64,000 nucleotides of DNA, from contig NZ_MLAT01000004.1 of NCBI RefSeq assembly GCF_002272795.1, positions 87,143 to 151,142 on the forward strand. The letters run 5' to 3'. This DNA comes from Helicobacter sp. 13S00482-2. GTDB lineage: Bacteria > Campylobacterota > Campylobacteria > Campylobacterales > Helicobacteraceae. The notes under the pieces are model-generated. The model saw nothing but the letters and a program-made list of their open reading frames with translations, was not told where the DNA came from and ran no database searches. The position numbers and the translations under genes were made by a program. Below are positions 19,007 to 27,399 of this stretch, piece by piece (within the stretch, counting starts at the first letter, position 1; every line of letters begins with the position of its first letter).

Positions 19007-20478
19007 TATTTTTTCTTATCAGGAAAGCTAATATTAATAGTGAGCTGCATTCCATCTAAAATAGACTTGAGCCCATCTATGGAAGTATTATTAAGTAGAT
19101 TAGAAATACCATTTGCCTGTGATGCTTCAGTGGTTTCTTGTTTGTTAGAATCACTTGTTATGGTATCTTTTTTAGATCCATTGCCTTGTGAGGAAAAATC
19201 TTCTGCATCATCAAATGTCACATCAAAATCTTCTTTATCTTCTTTTGTGTTTTTTTCTGTATGTTTTTCTTTCATATCCTCTCCGTTATCAATATCATCA
19301 AAGACATGAGCGATATCTTCTTCTTGTATCTCTTCAATCTGTTTTGCTTTACTTGCTGGTGCCATTAAATTCCCCTTATCTTCATCTTGGTTATCTTGAG
19401 TTTCTTCTAAGATTTTTTTAACCTCATCAATTTGTTTCTTATCAAGTATGCCAGAAGATGGTAAAACAACCTCATTATCTTGAGTTTTTTTCATATTCAC
19501 AACATTTTGCTCATCTTCTTGAATTTGATCATCTTTTTGAAAATGCATATCGTTTGCTTCATCATCTTTGCTGATCACGCTCTGTTCTTCGCCTTGAAAA
19601 TCTTCATCAAGATTAAAATCATCATTAGGCGAATGTAAGGAAGATTCTATGGTGCTAATATCAAGTTCATCTGCAAATTCAGACATTGCATTTTGGATTG
19701 TTTCATCGGTTTGTTTTTCATTTTTTTCATCTTGTGTATTTTGTTCTTGAATATCTAGCCTAACATCCTTAAGGATTTCTTCAATATCGGGTTCTTCTTG
19801 CATATCTTCAGTAGTTTGCTCTACTCTAGCATCAGGTTTATCTTCATCATCTTGCACTTTAATAAAATCAAACTCTGAATCTTTATCATTTAATTTTTCT
19901 TCAGAAGAATCTCGTTTTTTCGTTTCCTTCTCTAAATCATCTAGAACATTCTGTATCTCTTTAAGATCAGATAAATCAAAATTATCAGAAATATGCGGAA
20001 TAGGTTTTGGTGGCTCTGTATTTTTTTTGTCATCATCATCTTTCAAGTCCAATTCATCAAGCTCATCAAGATCAAAATCATCGATGGCTAAGGACTGCTC
20101 AGGAATATCGGCAAGATCATCTTTTGTAAGATTACTAGTAGTGTCTTCTGTGATACCAAAATCTGCCAATCTCCTCTTTAATATATCCAAAATTTCTGTG
20201 GGCAAAAAAGGCTTTTTAACATAAAATCCAAACCCTTCTATAGGATTAGAAGTGCGTTTATGCAAATAAACACTACTAAGCACTTTAGGAGAACTCAAAA
20301 GTTCAGAATAGTTCCCGCTGACTCCCTCATCTATAAATAAGAAAAAATCATCTTCTAAATCAGGTAGCTTGAGATTATCTTGAATGATCAAATCTAATCC
20401 CAATTTTTTAGCAACGGCTTCAAAAAGTTTTTTTACCATTGAATCGTTGTTTATCAAAAGTATTTTCAAATTAGCCAC
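19006..20478 (-). CDS. chePep: ChePep, poly-E-rich chemotaxis regulator
   Basis: 490 aa. The N-terminal about 115 residues resemble a degenerate response-regulator receiver (LKILLINNDSMVKKLFEAVA, ending in YVKKPFLPTEILDILKRRL). Residues about 130-440 are very acidic and disordered (D/E/Q/K rich). The last about 35 residues (GISNLLNNTSIDGLKSIL ... INISFPDKKK) look like the conserved C-terminal segment. Its position directly before gmk matches H. pylori HP0322, named ChePep, a polar protein specific to Campylobacterota that controls flagellar rotation in chemotaxis. The acidic middle is repetitive and probably length-variable between strains. Confidence 0.85.
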   Translation of the reverse strand: MANLKILLINNDSMVKKLFEAVAKKLGLDLIIQDNLKLPDLEDDFFLFIDEGVSGNYSELLSSPKVLSSVYLHKRTSNPIEGFGFYVKKPFLPTEILDILKRRLADFGITEDTTSNLTKDDLADIPEQSLAIDDFDLDELDELDLKDDDDKKNTEPPKPIPHISDNFDLSDLKEIQNVLDDLEKETKKRDSSEEKLNDKDSEFDFIKVQDDEDKPDARVEQTTEDMQEEPDIEEILKDVRLDIQEQNTQDEKNEKQTDETIQNAMSEFADELDISTIESSLHSPNDDFNLDEDFQGEEQSVISKDDEANDMHFQKDDQIQEDEQNVVNMKKTQDNEVVLPSSGILDKKQIDEVKKILEETQDNQDEDKGNLMAPASKAKQIEEIQEEDIAHVFDDIDNGEDMKEKHTEKNTKEDKEDFDVTFDDAEDFSSQGNGSKKDTITSDSNKQETTEASQANGISNLLNNTSIDGLKSILDGMQLTINISFPDKKK

Positions 20479-20556
20479 TCCGAATTATTTTTTATATTTT
20501 TAAAAAGGTGTTAGGATTATAGCAGTTAATTGCCTGATTTTTTATTAAGGAAACAA

Positions 20557-21090
20557 ATGAAAAATTTATTTTTTAAACTCACTTTCACTCTCCTTTTTTT
20601 AGGTATTTTAAATGCCGACAATAAACTTTATTTTATGCCATATGAACAAAAAACTGCCCTCATAGCTTTGATAAACTCCATTCAATCCTCAGAAAAAAAT
20701 ATTGATATTTCCATTTTTAGTTTTACCAATAGAGAAATCGCTAAAAATCTCAAAGATGCAGCAAAAAGAGGGGTGAAAATCAGGATTATTTATGACTATG
20801 AAAGCAATATTAATAATCCTTATTCTACTATTGGATACTTGAGTAAGTATAATAATATCAATGCATGTCTTTTAAAAGGGAAACAAGATAAAAATAAAAA
20901 ATATGATGGCATTATGCACCAAAAACTAGCCATCATAGACACAAAGACAATCATCATAGGATCAGCAAACTGGAGTAAAAATGCTTTTGAAAATAACTAT
21001 GAATTGATATTAAAAAGCACTGATAAGGAAATGATCATAAAAGCTAAAAGCTATTTTAGAAAAATGTTCGCTCAATGCAAACCTTACTGA
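20557..21090 (+). CDS. nucT: Phospholipase D-family nuclease, NucT-like
   Basis: 177 aa exported nuclease with one PLD motif: HQKLAIIDTKTIIIGSANWS (H121, K123, with S136 and N138). A signal peptide or anchor covers residues 1-20 (MKNLFFKLTFTLLFLGILNA). Proteins of this single-HKD type act as dimers. In H. pylori the homologue NucT (HP0323) is a surface nuclease that helps use external DNA as purine source. The ATG at 20557 follows AAGGA; the upstream open frame from 20530 is not used. Its 3' end overlaps the convergent yqeY gene by 7 nt. Confidence 0.88.
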   Translation: MKNLFFKLTFTLLFLGILNADNKLYFMPYEQKTALIALINSIQSSEKNIDISIFSFTNREIAKNLKDAAKRGVKIRIIYDYESNINNPYSTIGYLSKYNNINACLLKGKQDKNKKYDGIMHQKLAIIDTKTIIIGSANWSKNAFENNYELILKSTDKEMIIKAKSYFRKMFAQCKPY

Positions 21091-21530
21091 TTCAATATAC
21101 TTTTAACCATTGCAGAGATTCTGCGTCCATCAGCAACTTTACTCAAATGCTTCAAAGCACCCATTACCTTGCCCATATCTTTTGGACCCACTTCCCCCAT
21201 TCCCGCTATGGTTTTAGAAATTTCTGTATAAAGTTCTTCGTCATTTAATTGCTTAGGAAGATATTGTAAAATAACCTCCATTTCTTTGTTTTCCTTCTGC
21301 AATAAATCCTCTCTCCCAGCTTCTTTATAAGCCATAGAAGCATCTACTCGCTGTTTATATGCACTTTTTAAGATACCAATAACATCTTCATCACTCAAAG
21401 AAATCCGCTTATCAACTTCAACTTGTTTTAAAGAGCTATTTAAAAGTCTGATAGTATCTCTTGTAAAGTTATCACCATTTTTCATGGCAGTTTTCAAATC
21501 TTGTGCCATTCTTTCTTTGATTTGACTCAT
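21084..21530 (-). CDS. GatB/YqeY domain protein
   Basis: 148 aa stand-alone YqeY domain, related to the tail domain of the GatB amidotransferase subunit. Typical features are MSQIKERMAQDLKTAMKNGD at the start, the RDTIRLLNSSLKQVEVDKR segment and LPKQLNDEELYTEI followed by KDMGKVMGALK. The function is unsettled; a role in tRNA handling is often suggested. It lies between the nucT and flgH genes on the opposite strand. Confidence 0.88.
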   Translation of the reverse strand: MSQIKERMAQDLKTAMKNGDNFTRDTIRLLNSSLKQVEVDKRISLSDEDVIGILKSAYKQRVDASMAYKEAGREDLLQKENKEMEVILQYLPKQLNDEELYTEISKTIAGMGEVGPKDMGKVMGALKHLSKVADGRRISAMVKSILNQ

Positions 21531-21544
21531 TTAGATAATCCTTT

Positions 21545-21561
21545 GGGAATAAATTTTGCTT
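21545..21561 (+). promoter_or_regulatory. Possible sigma-54 promoter before flgH
   Basis: GG at 21546-21547 and GC at 21558-21559 are separated by exactly 10 nt in TGGGAATAAATTTTGCTT, the -24/-12 layout of RpoN promoters, with start expected near 21571 and flgH at 21599. The -24 element lacks the usual CAC after GG. Confidence 0.4.
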
Positions 21562-21598
21562 TTATTATAGCAGTTTAGTTTCAAAAGGATTGTGAAAA

Positions 21599-22318
21599 AT
21601 GAAGAGTTTTTCTTTGAATAAAATGTTGCTTTTGCTGTGCGTGTTTGCACTTGGTTCTGCTAGTGCTTATGAACCTGAAATTGATATGAACCCACCTGAT
21701 TATGTGGAGGAAATGCCCTCAAAAGACTTTATTCCTGAATTTGGAAAAACTGGAAGCTTGTTTGGACAAGGAGATAGGCCGTTATTCGCCGATAGAAGAG
21801 CGATGAAACCTGATGATCTCATCACAGTAGTTATTAGCGAGACTTCAAATGCAAATTACACGGCCTCAAAGACATACAACACTGCCTCAGGCGGTAATTC
21901 AAACCCTCCTAGACTTACATACAATGGAAATGATGAATCCAAGAAGAAATCTACGGAGTTTTTAGATGATCAAACCAACTACACTATGTTGGCACCTGCA
22001 AATAATTCAAATTTTAAAGGCGGAGGCAATCAAAGCAAAAGTGAAAGCCTCTCACTCACTATCACAGCTAGGATCATAAAGGTCTTAGAAAATGGAAATT
22101 ATTTTATTTATGGGAATAAAGAGGTTTTAGTTGATGGAGAAAAGCAAATCATCAAAATCAGCGGCGTCATAAGACCTTATGACATTAACAGAAACAATAC
22201 AATACAGTCAAAATATATTTCCGATGCAAAAATACAATATGCAAATATTGGTTCTTTGAGCAATTCCAATAAGAAAAAAATTGCCACAGATGCACTTGAA
22301 AGCGAATGGCCCTACTAA
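21599..22318 (+). CDS. flgH: Flagellar L-ring protein FlgH
   Basis: 239 aa subunit of the outer-membrane L-ring, the bushing around the flagellar rod. Typical stretches are TGSLFGQGDRPLFADRRA, MKPDDLITVVISETSNANY, LTITARIIKVLENGNYFI and the C-terminal ISGVIRPYDINRNNTI. FlgH is usually a lipoprotein, but no good lipobox is seen: the only early Cys (residue 14) sits inside the hydrophobic core, and cleavage after ASA by signal peptidase I looks more likely. It is immediately followed by pseF (ATG right after the stop). Confidence 0.93.
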   Translation: MKSFSLNKMLLLLCVFALGSASAYEPEIDMNPPDYVEEMPSKDFIPEFGKTGSLFGQGDRPLFADRRAMKPDDLITVVISETSNANYTASKTYNTASGGNSNPPRLTYNGNDESKKKSTEFLDDQTNYTMLAPANNSNFKGGGNQSKSESLSLTITARIIKVLENGNYFIYGNKEVLVDGEKQIIKISGVIRPYDINRNNTIQSKYISDAKIQYANIGSLSNSNKKKIATDALESEWPY

Positions 22319-23005
22319 ATGAAAAAGATAGCCATCATTCCTGCTAGGGGTGGAAGCAAAAGAATTCCAAAAAAAAATATCAAATTATTTTGCGATCACC
22401 CCATCATTAGTTATTCGATAAAAAATGCTTTTGAGAGTGGTATTTTTGATCAAATAATAGTCAGTACAGATGATGAAGAAATTGCAGAAATTTCTAAAAG
22501 CTACAATGCGGAGGTCCCTTTTTTACGCTCCAAGAACCTCGCTCTTGATAATACCCCCACCGTCCCTGTGATTGCAGATGCTATCAAAAAACTTGATCTT
22601 TGCAGCGATGATTTAGTTTGTTGTATCTATCCAACAGCACCGCTATTAAAACCTGATCACCTTATTTCAAGCCTTGAAAAATTACAGGAAAATCCTCAAA
22701 AAAATTATGTTTTTTCCTGCGTAGCATTTGATTTTTCACCTTGGAGAGGTTTTCTAATAAATAATAGTGAAATTTCTATGCTTTTTGAAGAATATAGCTT
22801 GAGTAGATCACAGGATCTAAAAGAAGTTTATCACGATGCAGGGGCTTTTTACTGGGGAAGGGCAAGGGCATTTTCTGAAAATAAACCAATCTTTCATCCT
22901 CATTCCATACCCTTTATCTTACCTCGTATGCTTGTTCAAGATATTGATACCATTGATGACTGGGAGATTGCAGAGATAAAGTATAAACTCAGATTCATAA
23001 AATGA
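22319..23005 (+). CDS. pseF: CMP-pseudaminic acid synthetase PseF
   Basis: 228 aa nucleotidyltransferase activating pseudaminic acid with CTP, the last cytoplasmic step before transfer to flagellin. The N-terminal IIPARGGSKRIPKKNI is the diagnostic CTP-binding motif of the NeuA/KdsB family; FDQIIVSTDDEEIAEIS and YPTAPLLKPDHL follow. It begins on the base after the flgH stop and overlaps pseG by 4 nt. Confidence 0.93.
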   Translation: MKKIAIIPARGGSKRIPKKNIKLFCDHPIISYSIKNAFESGIFDQIIVSTDDEEIAEISKSYNAEVPFLRSKNLALDNTPTVPVIADAIKKLDLCSDDLVCCIYPTAPLLKPDHLISSLEKLQENPQKNYVFSCVAFDFSPWRGFLINNSEISMLFEEYSLSRSQDLKEVYHDAGAFYWGRARAFSENKPIFHPHSIPFILPRMLVQDIDTIDDWEIAEIKYKLRFIK

Positions 23006-23919
23006 AAATCAAAATACTCACCGAAGCTGGATATCCTTATGGATTAGGGCATTTTATCCGTTGCGTTCGTTTAAAAAAAATCTTAAAAAAGCACTATAAA
23101 GATGTTTTGATTTATCACTATGGAAACAAATCTCTTAAAGGTAGTCAATATTTAAATTGGCTAGATAATACTACTTTTGATTGGGTGATTTCAAATACAG
23201 ATATCATCATCATAGATAGCTATCATGCAAGTAAAGAGTTTTATCAAAAAGCTCATAAGACTTGTAAAAAACTCATCATTTTAGATGATACAAATCAATC
23301 TTCATACCCACCTGATTGTGTTATTATCAACGGTGCTTTAGGTGCACAGCAACTTTATCCAAAAACAAAAAACTATCTCACAGGAATTCAATACGCACTC
23401 ATAGATAAGAAATTTTTGAAATCAAAAATAGTTAAAAAAAATATCCAGCATATTCTAATAACCTTCGGTGGTTCTGATCCTTCAAATATGACTCAAAAAA
23501 CTCTCAAAATCTTAGATCAGATGCACTATGAAAAACATATCATCCTACCCCAAAAGTTTGATTCAAAAATAATTTTTTCAGGGAATTATTACCAAAATAT
23601 TTCTTCATCACAAATGGCAACAATAATGAGAAAATGCGATGTTGCTATATCAGCTGGTGGCGGTACTTTGAACGAATTGGCAATGTCTAAAGTACCAACA
23701 TTGATCATTCCTATTGCACAAAATCAAATCTTTCAAGCTAAGCAATGGGATCTAAGTGGGGGAATGAAATTAACTTCTCTTAAAAATTTGAATAAAGATT
23801 TCGATACAATCATCCCTATGCAAAAAAGAACAGAAATGATAGAAATATTACAAAATATTAATTTTGGAAATCTTTTAGAAAAAGAGCTTATACAGATAAT
23901 TTCAGAGGCAATAGAGTGA
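23002..23919 (+). CDS. pseG: UDP-2,4-diacetamido-2,4,6-trideoxy-altropyranose hydrolase PseG
   Basis: 305 aa GT-B-fold hydrolase that removes UDP in the fourth step of pseudaminic acid synthesis. The N-terminus MKIKILTEAGYPYGLGHFIR carries the GxGH motif with the catalytic His; the C-terminal half has LITFGGSDPSNMTQ and ISAGGGTLNELAMSKVPTL for UDP binding. It overlaps its neighbours at both ends (ATGA and GTGA), so the pse genes are translated as one unit. Confidence 0.93.
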   Translation: MKIKILTEAGYPYGLGHFIRCVRLKKILKKHYKDVLIYHYGNKSLKGSQYLNWLDNTTFDWVISNTDIIIIDSYHASKEFYQKAHKTCKKLIILDDTNQSSYPPDCVIINGALGAQQLYPKTKNYLTGIQYALIDKKFLKSKIVKKNIQHILITFGGSDPSNMTQKTLKILDQMHYEKHIILPQKFDSKIIFSGNYYQNISSSQMATIMRKCDVAISAGGGTLNELAMSKVPTLIIPIAQNQIFQAKQWDLSGGMKLTSLKNLNKDFDTIIPMQKRTEMIEILQNINFGNLLEKELIQIISEAIE

Positions 23920-24428
23920 ATTTTTATACCCAAGATATTTATGCTATTGATTTTACCCAAATGAATGAACAGGACTCTGAAAGTGTGCTAAATTTTAGAA
24001 ACCACCCCGAAACTTCAAAATGGATGTATTCAAAAAATATCTCCAAAGAATCACATCTAAATTTTATCTCTATGTTAAAGAACAATTCTACGAGTTATTA
24101 TTGGCTAATGAAAAAAGCAGAGGTGCTCTTAGGAGTGGGTTCAATTACTCGTATTAACTCAACACACAAACACGCATATTTGGGAATCTATAAAAATCCT
24201 TTGCTTAAACATGCAGGGAAAGAAATTTTAAAATGTCTTGAGCATATCGGTTTCAAAGAGTTTTGCTTACACACTCTTCATTTAGAAGTCTTAGAAAGTA
24301 ACCAAAGAGCTATTATATTTTATGAAAACCATCATTATATTTATGAGGGAAAATTGTTAGATTTTGTTTTAAAAAATAATCAATATGAAAATGTTCTTAT
24401 TTATGGAAAAAGGAATGACAATGAATAA
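23916..24428 (+). CDS. pseH: Amino-sugar N-acetyltransferase PseH
   Basis: 170 aa GNAT acetyltransferase giving the second N-acetyl group during pseudaminic acid synthesis. The GNAT fold is visible: VLNFRNHPETSKWMYS, YYWLMKKAEVLLGVGSI, LGIYKNPLLKHAGKEIL (acetyl-CoA loop) and LHLEVLESNQRAIIFYE. The start is GTG overlapping the pseG stop. The end overlaps pseI by 8 nt. Confidence 0.9.
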   Translation: MNFYTQDIYAIDFTQMNEQDSESVLNFRNHPETSKWMYSKNISKESHLNFISMLKNNSTSYYWLMKKAEVLLGVGSITRINSTHKHAYLGIYKNPLLKHAGKEILKCLEHIGFKEFCLHTLHLEVLESNQRAIIFYENHHYIYEGKLLDFVLKNNQYENVLIYGKRNDNE

Positions 24429-25434
24429 ACCTTTCATAGTTGCCGAACTCAGTGCCAATCACAATCAAAACCTAGAAATAGCAAAAAAGTCTTTGATTGC
24501 CATCAAAAAAACGGGTGCTGATGCTATCAAACTTCAAACCTATACCCCTGAATGCTTAACCCTAAATTCTCAAGATGAATGTTTTCAAATCAACTCTGGC
24601 ACTTTATGGGATGGAAAAACTCTCTATGAGCTTTATAAAGAGGCTTATATGCCTTGGGAATGGCACAATGAACTTTTTACACTTGCAAAAACCCTAGATA
24701 TAATGATTTTCAGTTCTCCATTTAGCTTGAAAGCTTTGGAATTTTTAGAGAAATTAGATTGTCCAATGTATAAAATCGCAAGCTTTGAAATCACAGATAC
24801 AAATCTAATATACGAAGTAGCAAAAACGCAAAAACCCATCATTATCTCCACAGGAATTGCAACCCAAAACGAAATTGAAGATGCTTTAGATAGGTGTAAA
24901 ATAGCAGGAAATTCTAATATCACACTTTTAAAATGTACCAGTTCTTACCCTGCCCCCATACAAGAAGCAAACCTACTATCAATGCCTGAACTTGGAAACA
25001 AATATGGGGTGAAATATGGTTTATCTGATCATACACAAGGTCATTTATCGGCTATTATAGCCACCTCATTAGGAGCAAGCATGATAGAAAAACATTTTAT
25101 TTTAGATAAAAAACTAGGTGGTGTTGATGCTAGTTTTAGTCTGGATAAAGATGAATTTGAAGAAATGGTACAAGCCATCAATTCCACGATTTTGGCATTA
25201 GGAGAAAAAGAGCCCAAGAGCACTCCAGAAAAAATGGCAAATCAAAGAAGATTCGCACGAAGCTTATTTGTATCTAAAGACATCAAAAAAGGGCAGATCA
25301 TAACCGAAAGAAATATCCAATCAATTAGACCAAATAATGGATTAGCACCCAAGTATTTCAACGAGATACTCGGAAAAAGAGCTAAAAAAGACTTAAAATT
25401 TGGAAAACCCTTAGAAATGGATGATTTCTCATGA
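24421..25434 (+). CDS. pseI: Pseudaminic acid synthase PseI
   Basis: 337 aa NeuB-family enzyme condensing the 6-deoxy-AltdiNAc sugar with phosphoenolpyruvate to make pseudaminic acid. N-terminal TIM barrel: KPFIVAELSANHNQNLEIAK, ADAIKLQTYTPECLTL, MYKIASFEITDTNLI and YGLSDHTQGHLSAI; the C-terminal antifreeze-like SAF domain starts about RRFARSLFVSKDIKKGQ. The ATG at 24421 follows AAAGGA; the open frame from 24385 is not used. In H. pylori the gene is, as I recall, separate (HP0178), so finding pseF-G-H-I together is a tidier arrangement. It faces fur with only 3 nt between stops. Confidence 0.93.
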   Translation: MNKPFIVAELSANHNQNLEIAKKSLIAIKKTGADAIKLQTYTPECLTLNSQDECFQINSGTLWDGKTLYELYKEAYMPWEWHNELFTLAKTLDIMIFSSPFSLKALEFLEKLDCPMYKIASFEITDTNLIYEVAKTQKPIIISTGIATQNEIEDALDRCKIAGNSNITLLKCTSSYPAPIQEANLLSMPELGNKYGVKYGLSDHTQGHLSAIIATSLGASMIEKHFILDKKLGGVDASFSLDKDEFEEMVQAINSTILALGEKEPKSTPEKMANQRRFARSLFVSKDIKKGQIITERNIQSIRPNNGLAPKYFNEILGKRAKKDLKFGKPLEMDDFS

Positions 25435-25437
25435 GGT

Positions 25438-25884
25438 TTAATTTTGACACTTTTCACAGATAACAAAGAGTTTCATATTATGGCTAATAAGCTTTGCATT
25501 GTGTTCTGAAGCAACCTTGATCTGACGCTCTTCAATCTCTGGATCAACAAATTCAATGATATTTCCACAATGCAAACAAATAATATGATCGTGATGATCT
25601 TTTGCTGCTATCTCATACCTACGGCCACTCTTATCCGCATCCAAGGCAGTGATAAAGTTTTCCTTTTCTAAAAAACTAAGTATCCTATATACAGAAGAAA
25701 TACTTGTTGTTTTATCTTTGGTTCTTATCTCAGAGGCAATCTCTTCAGGACTCAGATGAGTACCACTTCTATAAAGTACAGCGATGATTTCTTCCCTTTG
25801 TTTGGAATTTTTTAAGCCATTTTTACGAATTGACATCCGAAGCCTATCAAGTATTGAATCCAGTGTTTCTAGTCTATTTTGCAT
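25438..25884 (-). CDS. fur: Ferric uptake regulator Fur
   Basis: 148 aa metal-dependent regulator, very close to H. pylori Fur over its whole length. The N-terminal winged helix includes LKNSKQREEIIAVLYRSG and TTSISSVYRILSFLEKEN; metal sites include HHDHIICLHC (with CxxC 103-106) and a second CxxC at 143-146 (CEKC), giving the structural zinc. It controls iron uptake and storage genes, in Helicobacter also in the iron-free form. It has its own promoter upstream, divergent from tlpD. Confidence 0.96.
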   Translation of the reverse strand: MQNRLETLDSILDRLRMSIRKNGLKNSKQREEIIAVLYRSGTHLSPEEIASEIRTKDKTTSISSVYRILSFLEKENFITALDADKSGRRYEIAAKDHHDHIICLHCGNIIEFVDPEIEERQIKVASEHNAKLISHNMKLFVICEKCQN

Positions 25885-25945
25885 TTCAGATCCCCCATAT
25901 TGGAACTTGGCTTATCTATTTGTGAGAATAAATTAAGTCAAGGAA

Positions 25946-25996
25946 ATTATAAAAATTTTATACAAATCTAATTTTATACAAACTTAATAAATTATT
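25946..25996 (-). promoter_or_regulatory. fur promoter region with direct repeats and a possible Fur box
   Basis: On the minus strand TATAAT (25946-25951) lies about 60 nt before fur. Just upstream of it a 13-bp direct repeat AATTTTATACAAA occurs at 25954-25966 and 25970-25982, then the near-palindrome TAATAAATTATT (25985-25996), which resembles the Helicobacter Fur-box core. This suggests autoregulation, as known for H. pylori fur. Sites are read by eye. Confidence 0.45.
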
Positions 25997-26070
25997 GGGC
26001 AAAAATCATTTACAATCTTCTCGTATCATAAAATAAACCAAAAACAGACAAAACAAAAAGGCAGGATGAC

Positions 26071-27390
26071 ATGTTTGGTAATAGCAAAAATTCCCAATTG
26101 CAACTAACTCAAAAAAAAGCAGAAATAGAACGACTACAAAAACAAGTTGAAATCTACAAGACACTTGCAGAATTCTCATTCACAGAGATTGTTATTGGTA
26201 TTAAGAATGAAAAAATTGTATTTGCAAATGAAAATGCTCTAAAAATTCCAAATATTGAAGAACTCGCTCATATCTTGAAAGATAACACGACAAATGTGAA
26301 ACTCAAAAATCAAGTCTATGGGGTTAAAAGCAAAATGATTGATGGCATCCCCTACTTTTGTCTGATTCCTTCAGATGAAATTTTTGATAAAAACAATGGT
26401 CTAGATCTTTTCAAAACCTACCATCAAAGCTTAAAAAATGGTTTGCTTGAAGCTCAAAATTCTTTTCAAAATATCTTGAATGAAAGTAAAATAATTTTGG
26501 AAAAAGCCACAGAATCAGAAAAAGATAGTCTTAGCGGTCTTGAGATCAGCACCACGGCTTCTGAAAATATAAATAATTTGTATGAAAAAATGCAAAATGC
26601 GATTATGCTCGTAGATTCTCTAACGCAAAGAAGCAATGAAATCACCAATGTTATTTCATTGATTGATGATATAGCAGAACAAACCAATCTACTAGCACTC
26701 AATGCCGCTATTGAAGCGGCTAGAGCTGGTGAACATGGAAGAGGATTTGCTGTAGTTGCTGATGAAGTGCGAAAACTTGCTGAAAAAACCCAAAAAGCTA
26801 CCAAAGAAATTGCGATTGTTGTAAAATCAATGCAACAAGAAGCTAGTGATATTCAAAATAGCACTGATGAAACCAATAAAATCACTGAAGAAGTTAAAAG
26901 TAGCGTGGATAGAATCTATCAAATGGTCACCCATCTCAAAGAGGGTGCAAGAGTTGCAAAATACGCTATCTATAATTCCAATAATCAGATCTTTTGTGCA
27001 TTAGCAAAACTCGATCACGCTGTATATAAAAACAACCTCTATGCTTTGGTGTTCAAGCTATCTGATTCTTTCAATCAAGTTCAACACCAAAATTGTCGAT
27101 TGGGTAAATGGTATTTTGAAGGCGAAGGCAAAAAATATTTCTCATCTACGCAGGGGTATAAAAATCTAGATGCCTTCCATTCTACCGTTCATACTGAAGC
27201 CAATAACCTTGCTCAAGCCATCAAAGAAAAGGAAGAAGAACCTTCAAAAGCCTTCATCGATCAGAGAATATCCAATATGGAAAGTGGAAGTAATGGGGTA
27301 ATGAAATGCATTGATGAAATGTTAGAAGAAAAAAGAATAGAGATTAACAAAAATATAGAAAGTATATTGAATCAAAAGTCTGAGCATTAA
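26071..27390 (+). CDS. tlpD: Cytosolic chemoreceptor TlpD with zinc-binding CZB domain
   Basis: 439 aa methyl-accepting chemotaxis protein with no membrane helix. A short coiled coil (8-30) and sensory N-terminal part (to about 110) precede the signalling domain, whose tip reads [20 protein letters not shown] (203-222). The C-terminal CZB domain has its four zinc ligands: H316 (LDHAVY), C342 (CRLGKW), H370 and H374 (FHSTVHTE). TlpD senses oxidative or energy stress and hypochlorous acid in H. pylori. The gene order tlpD, PLP enzyme, pbp1A matches HP0599-HP0597. Confidence 0.93.
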   Translation: MFGNSKNSQLQLTQKKAEIERLQKQVEIYKTLAEFSFTEIVIGIKNEKIVFANENALKIPNIEELAHILKDNTTNVKLKNQVYGVKSKMIDGIPYFCLIPSDEIFDKNNGLDLFKTYHQSLKNGLLEAQNSFQNILNESKIILEKATESEKDSLSGLEISTTASENINNLYEKMQNAIMLVDSLTQRSNEITNVISLIDDIAEQTNLLALNAAIEAARAGEHGRGFAVVADEVRKLAEKTQKATKEIAIVVKSMQQEASDIQNSTDETNKITEEVKSSVDRIYQMVTHLKEGARVAKYAIYNSNNQIFCALAKLDHAVYKNNLYALVFKLSDSFNQVQHQNCRLGKWYFEGEGKKYFSSTQGYKNLDAFHSTVHTEANNLAQAIKEKEEEPSKAFIDQRISNMESGSNGVMKCIDEMLEEKRIEINKNIESILNQKSEH

Positions 27391-27399
27391 AATAAATCT

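Noticed and set aside
19100..20100. Repetitive Glu/Asp codons in chePep as a tandem DNA repeat
   Set aside because: The protein is low-complexity but I could not define a regular DNA unit by eye.
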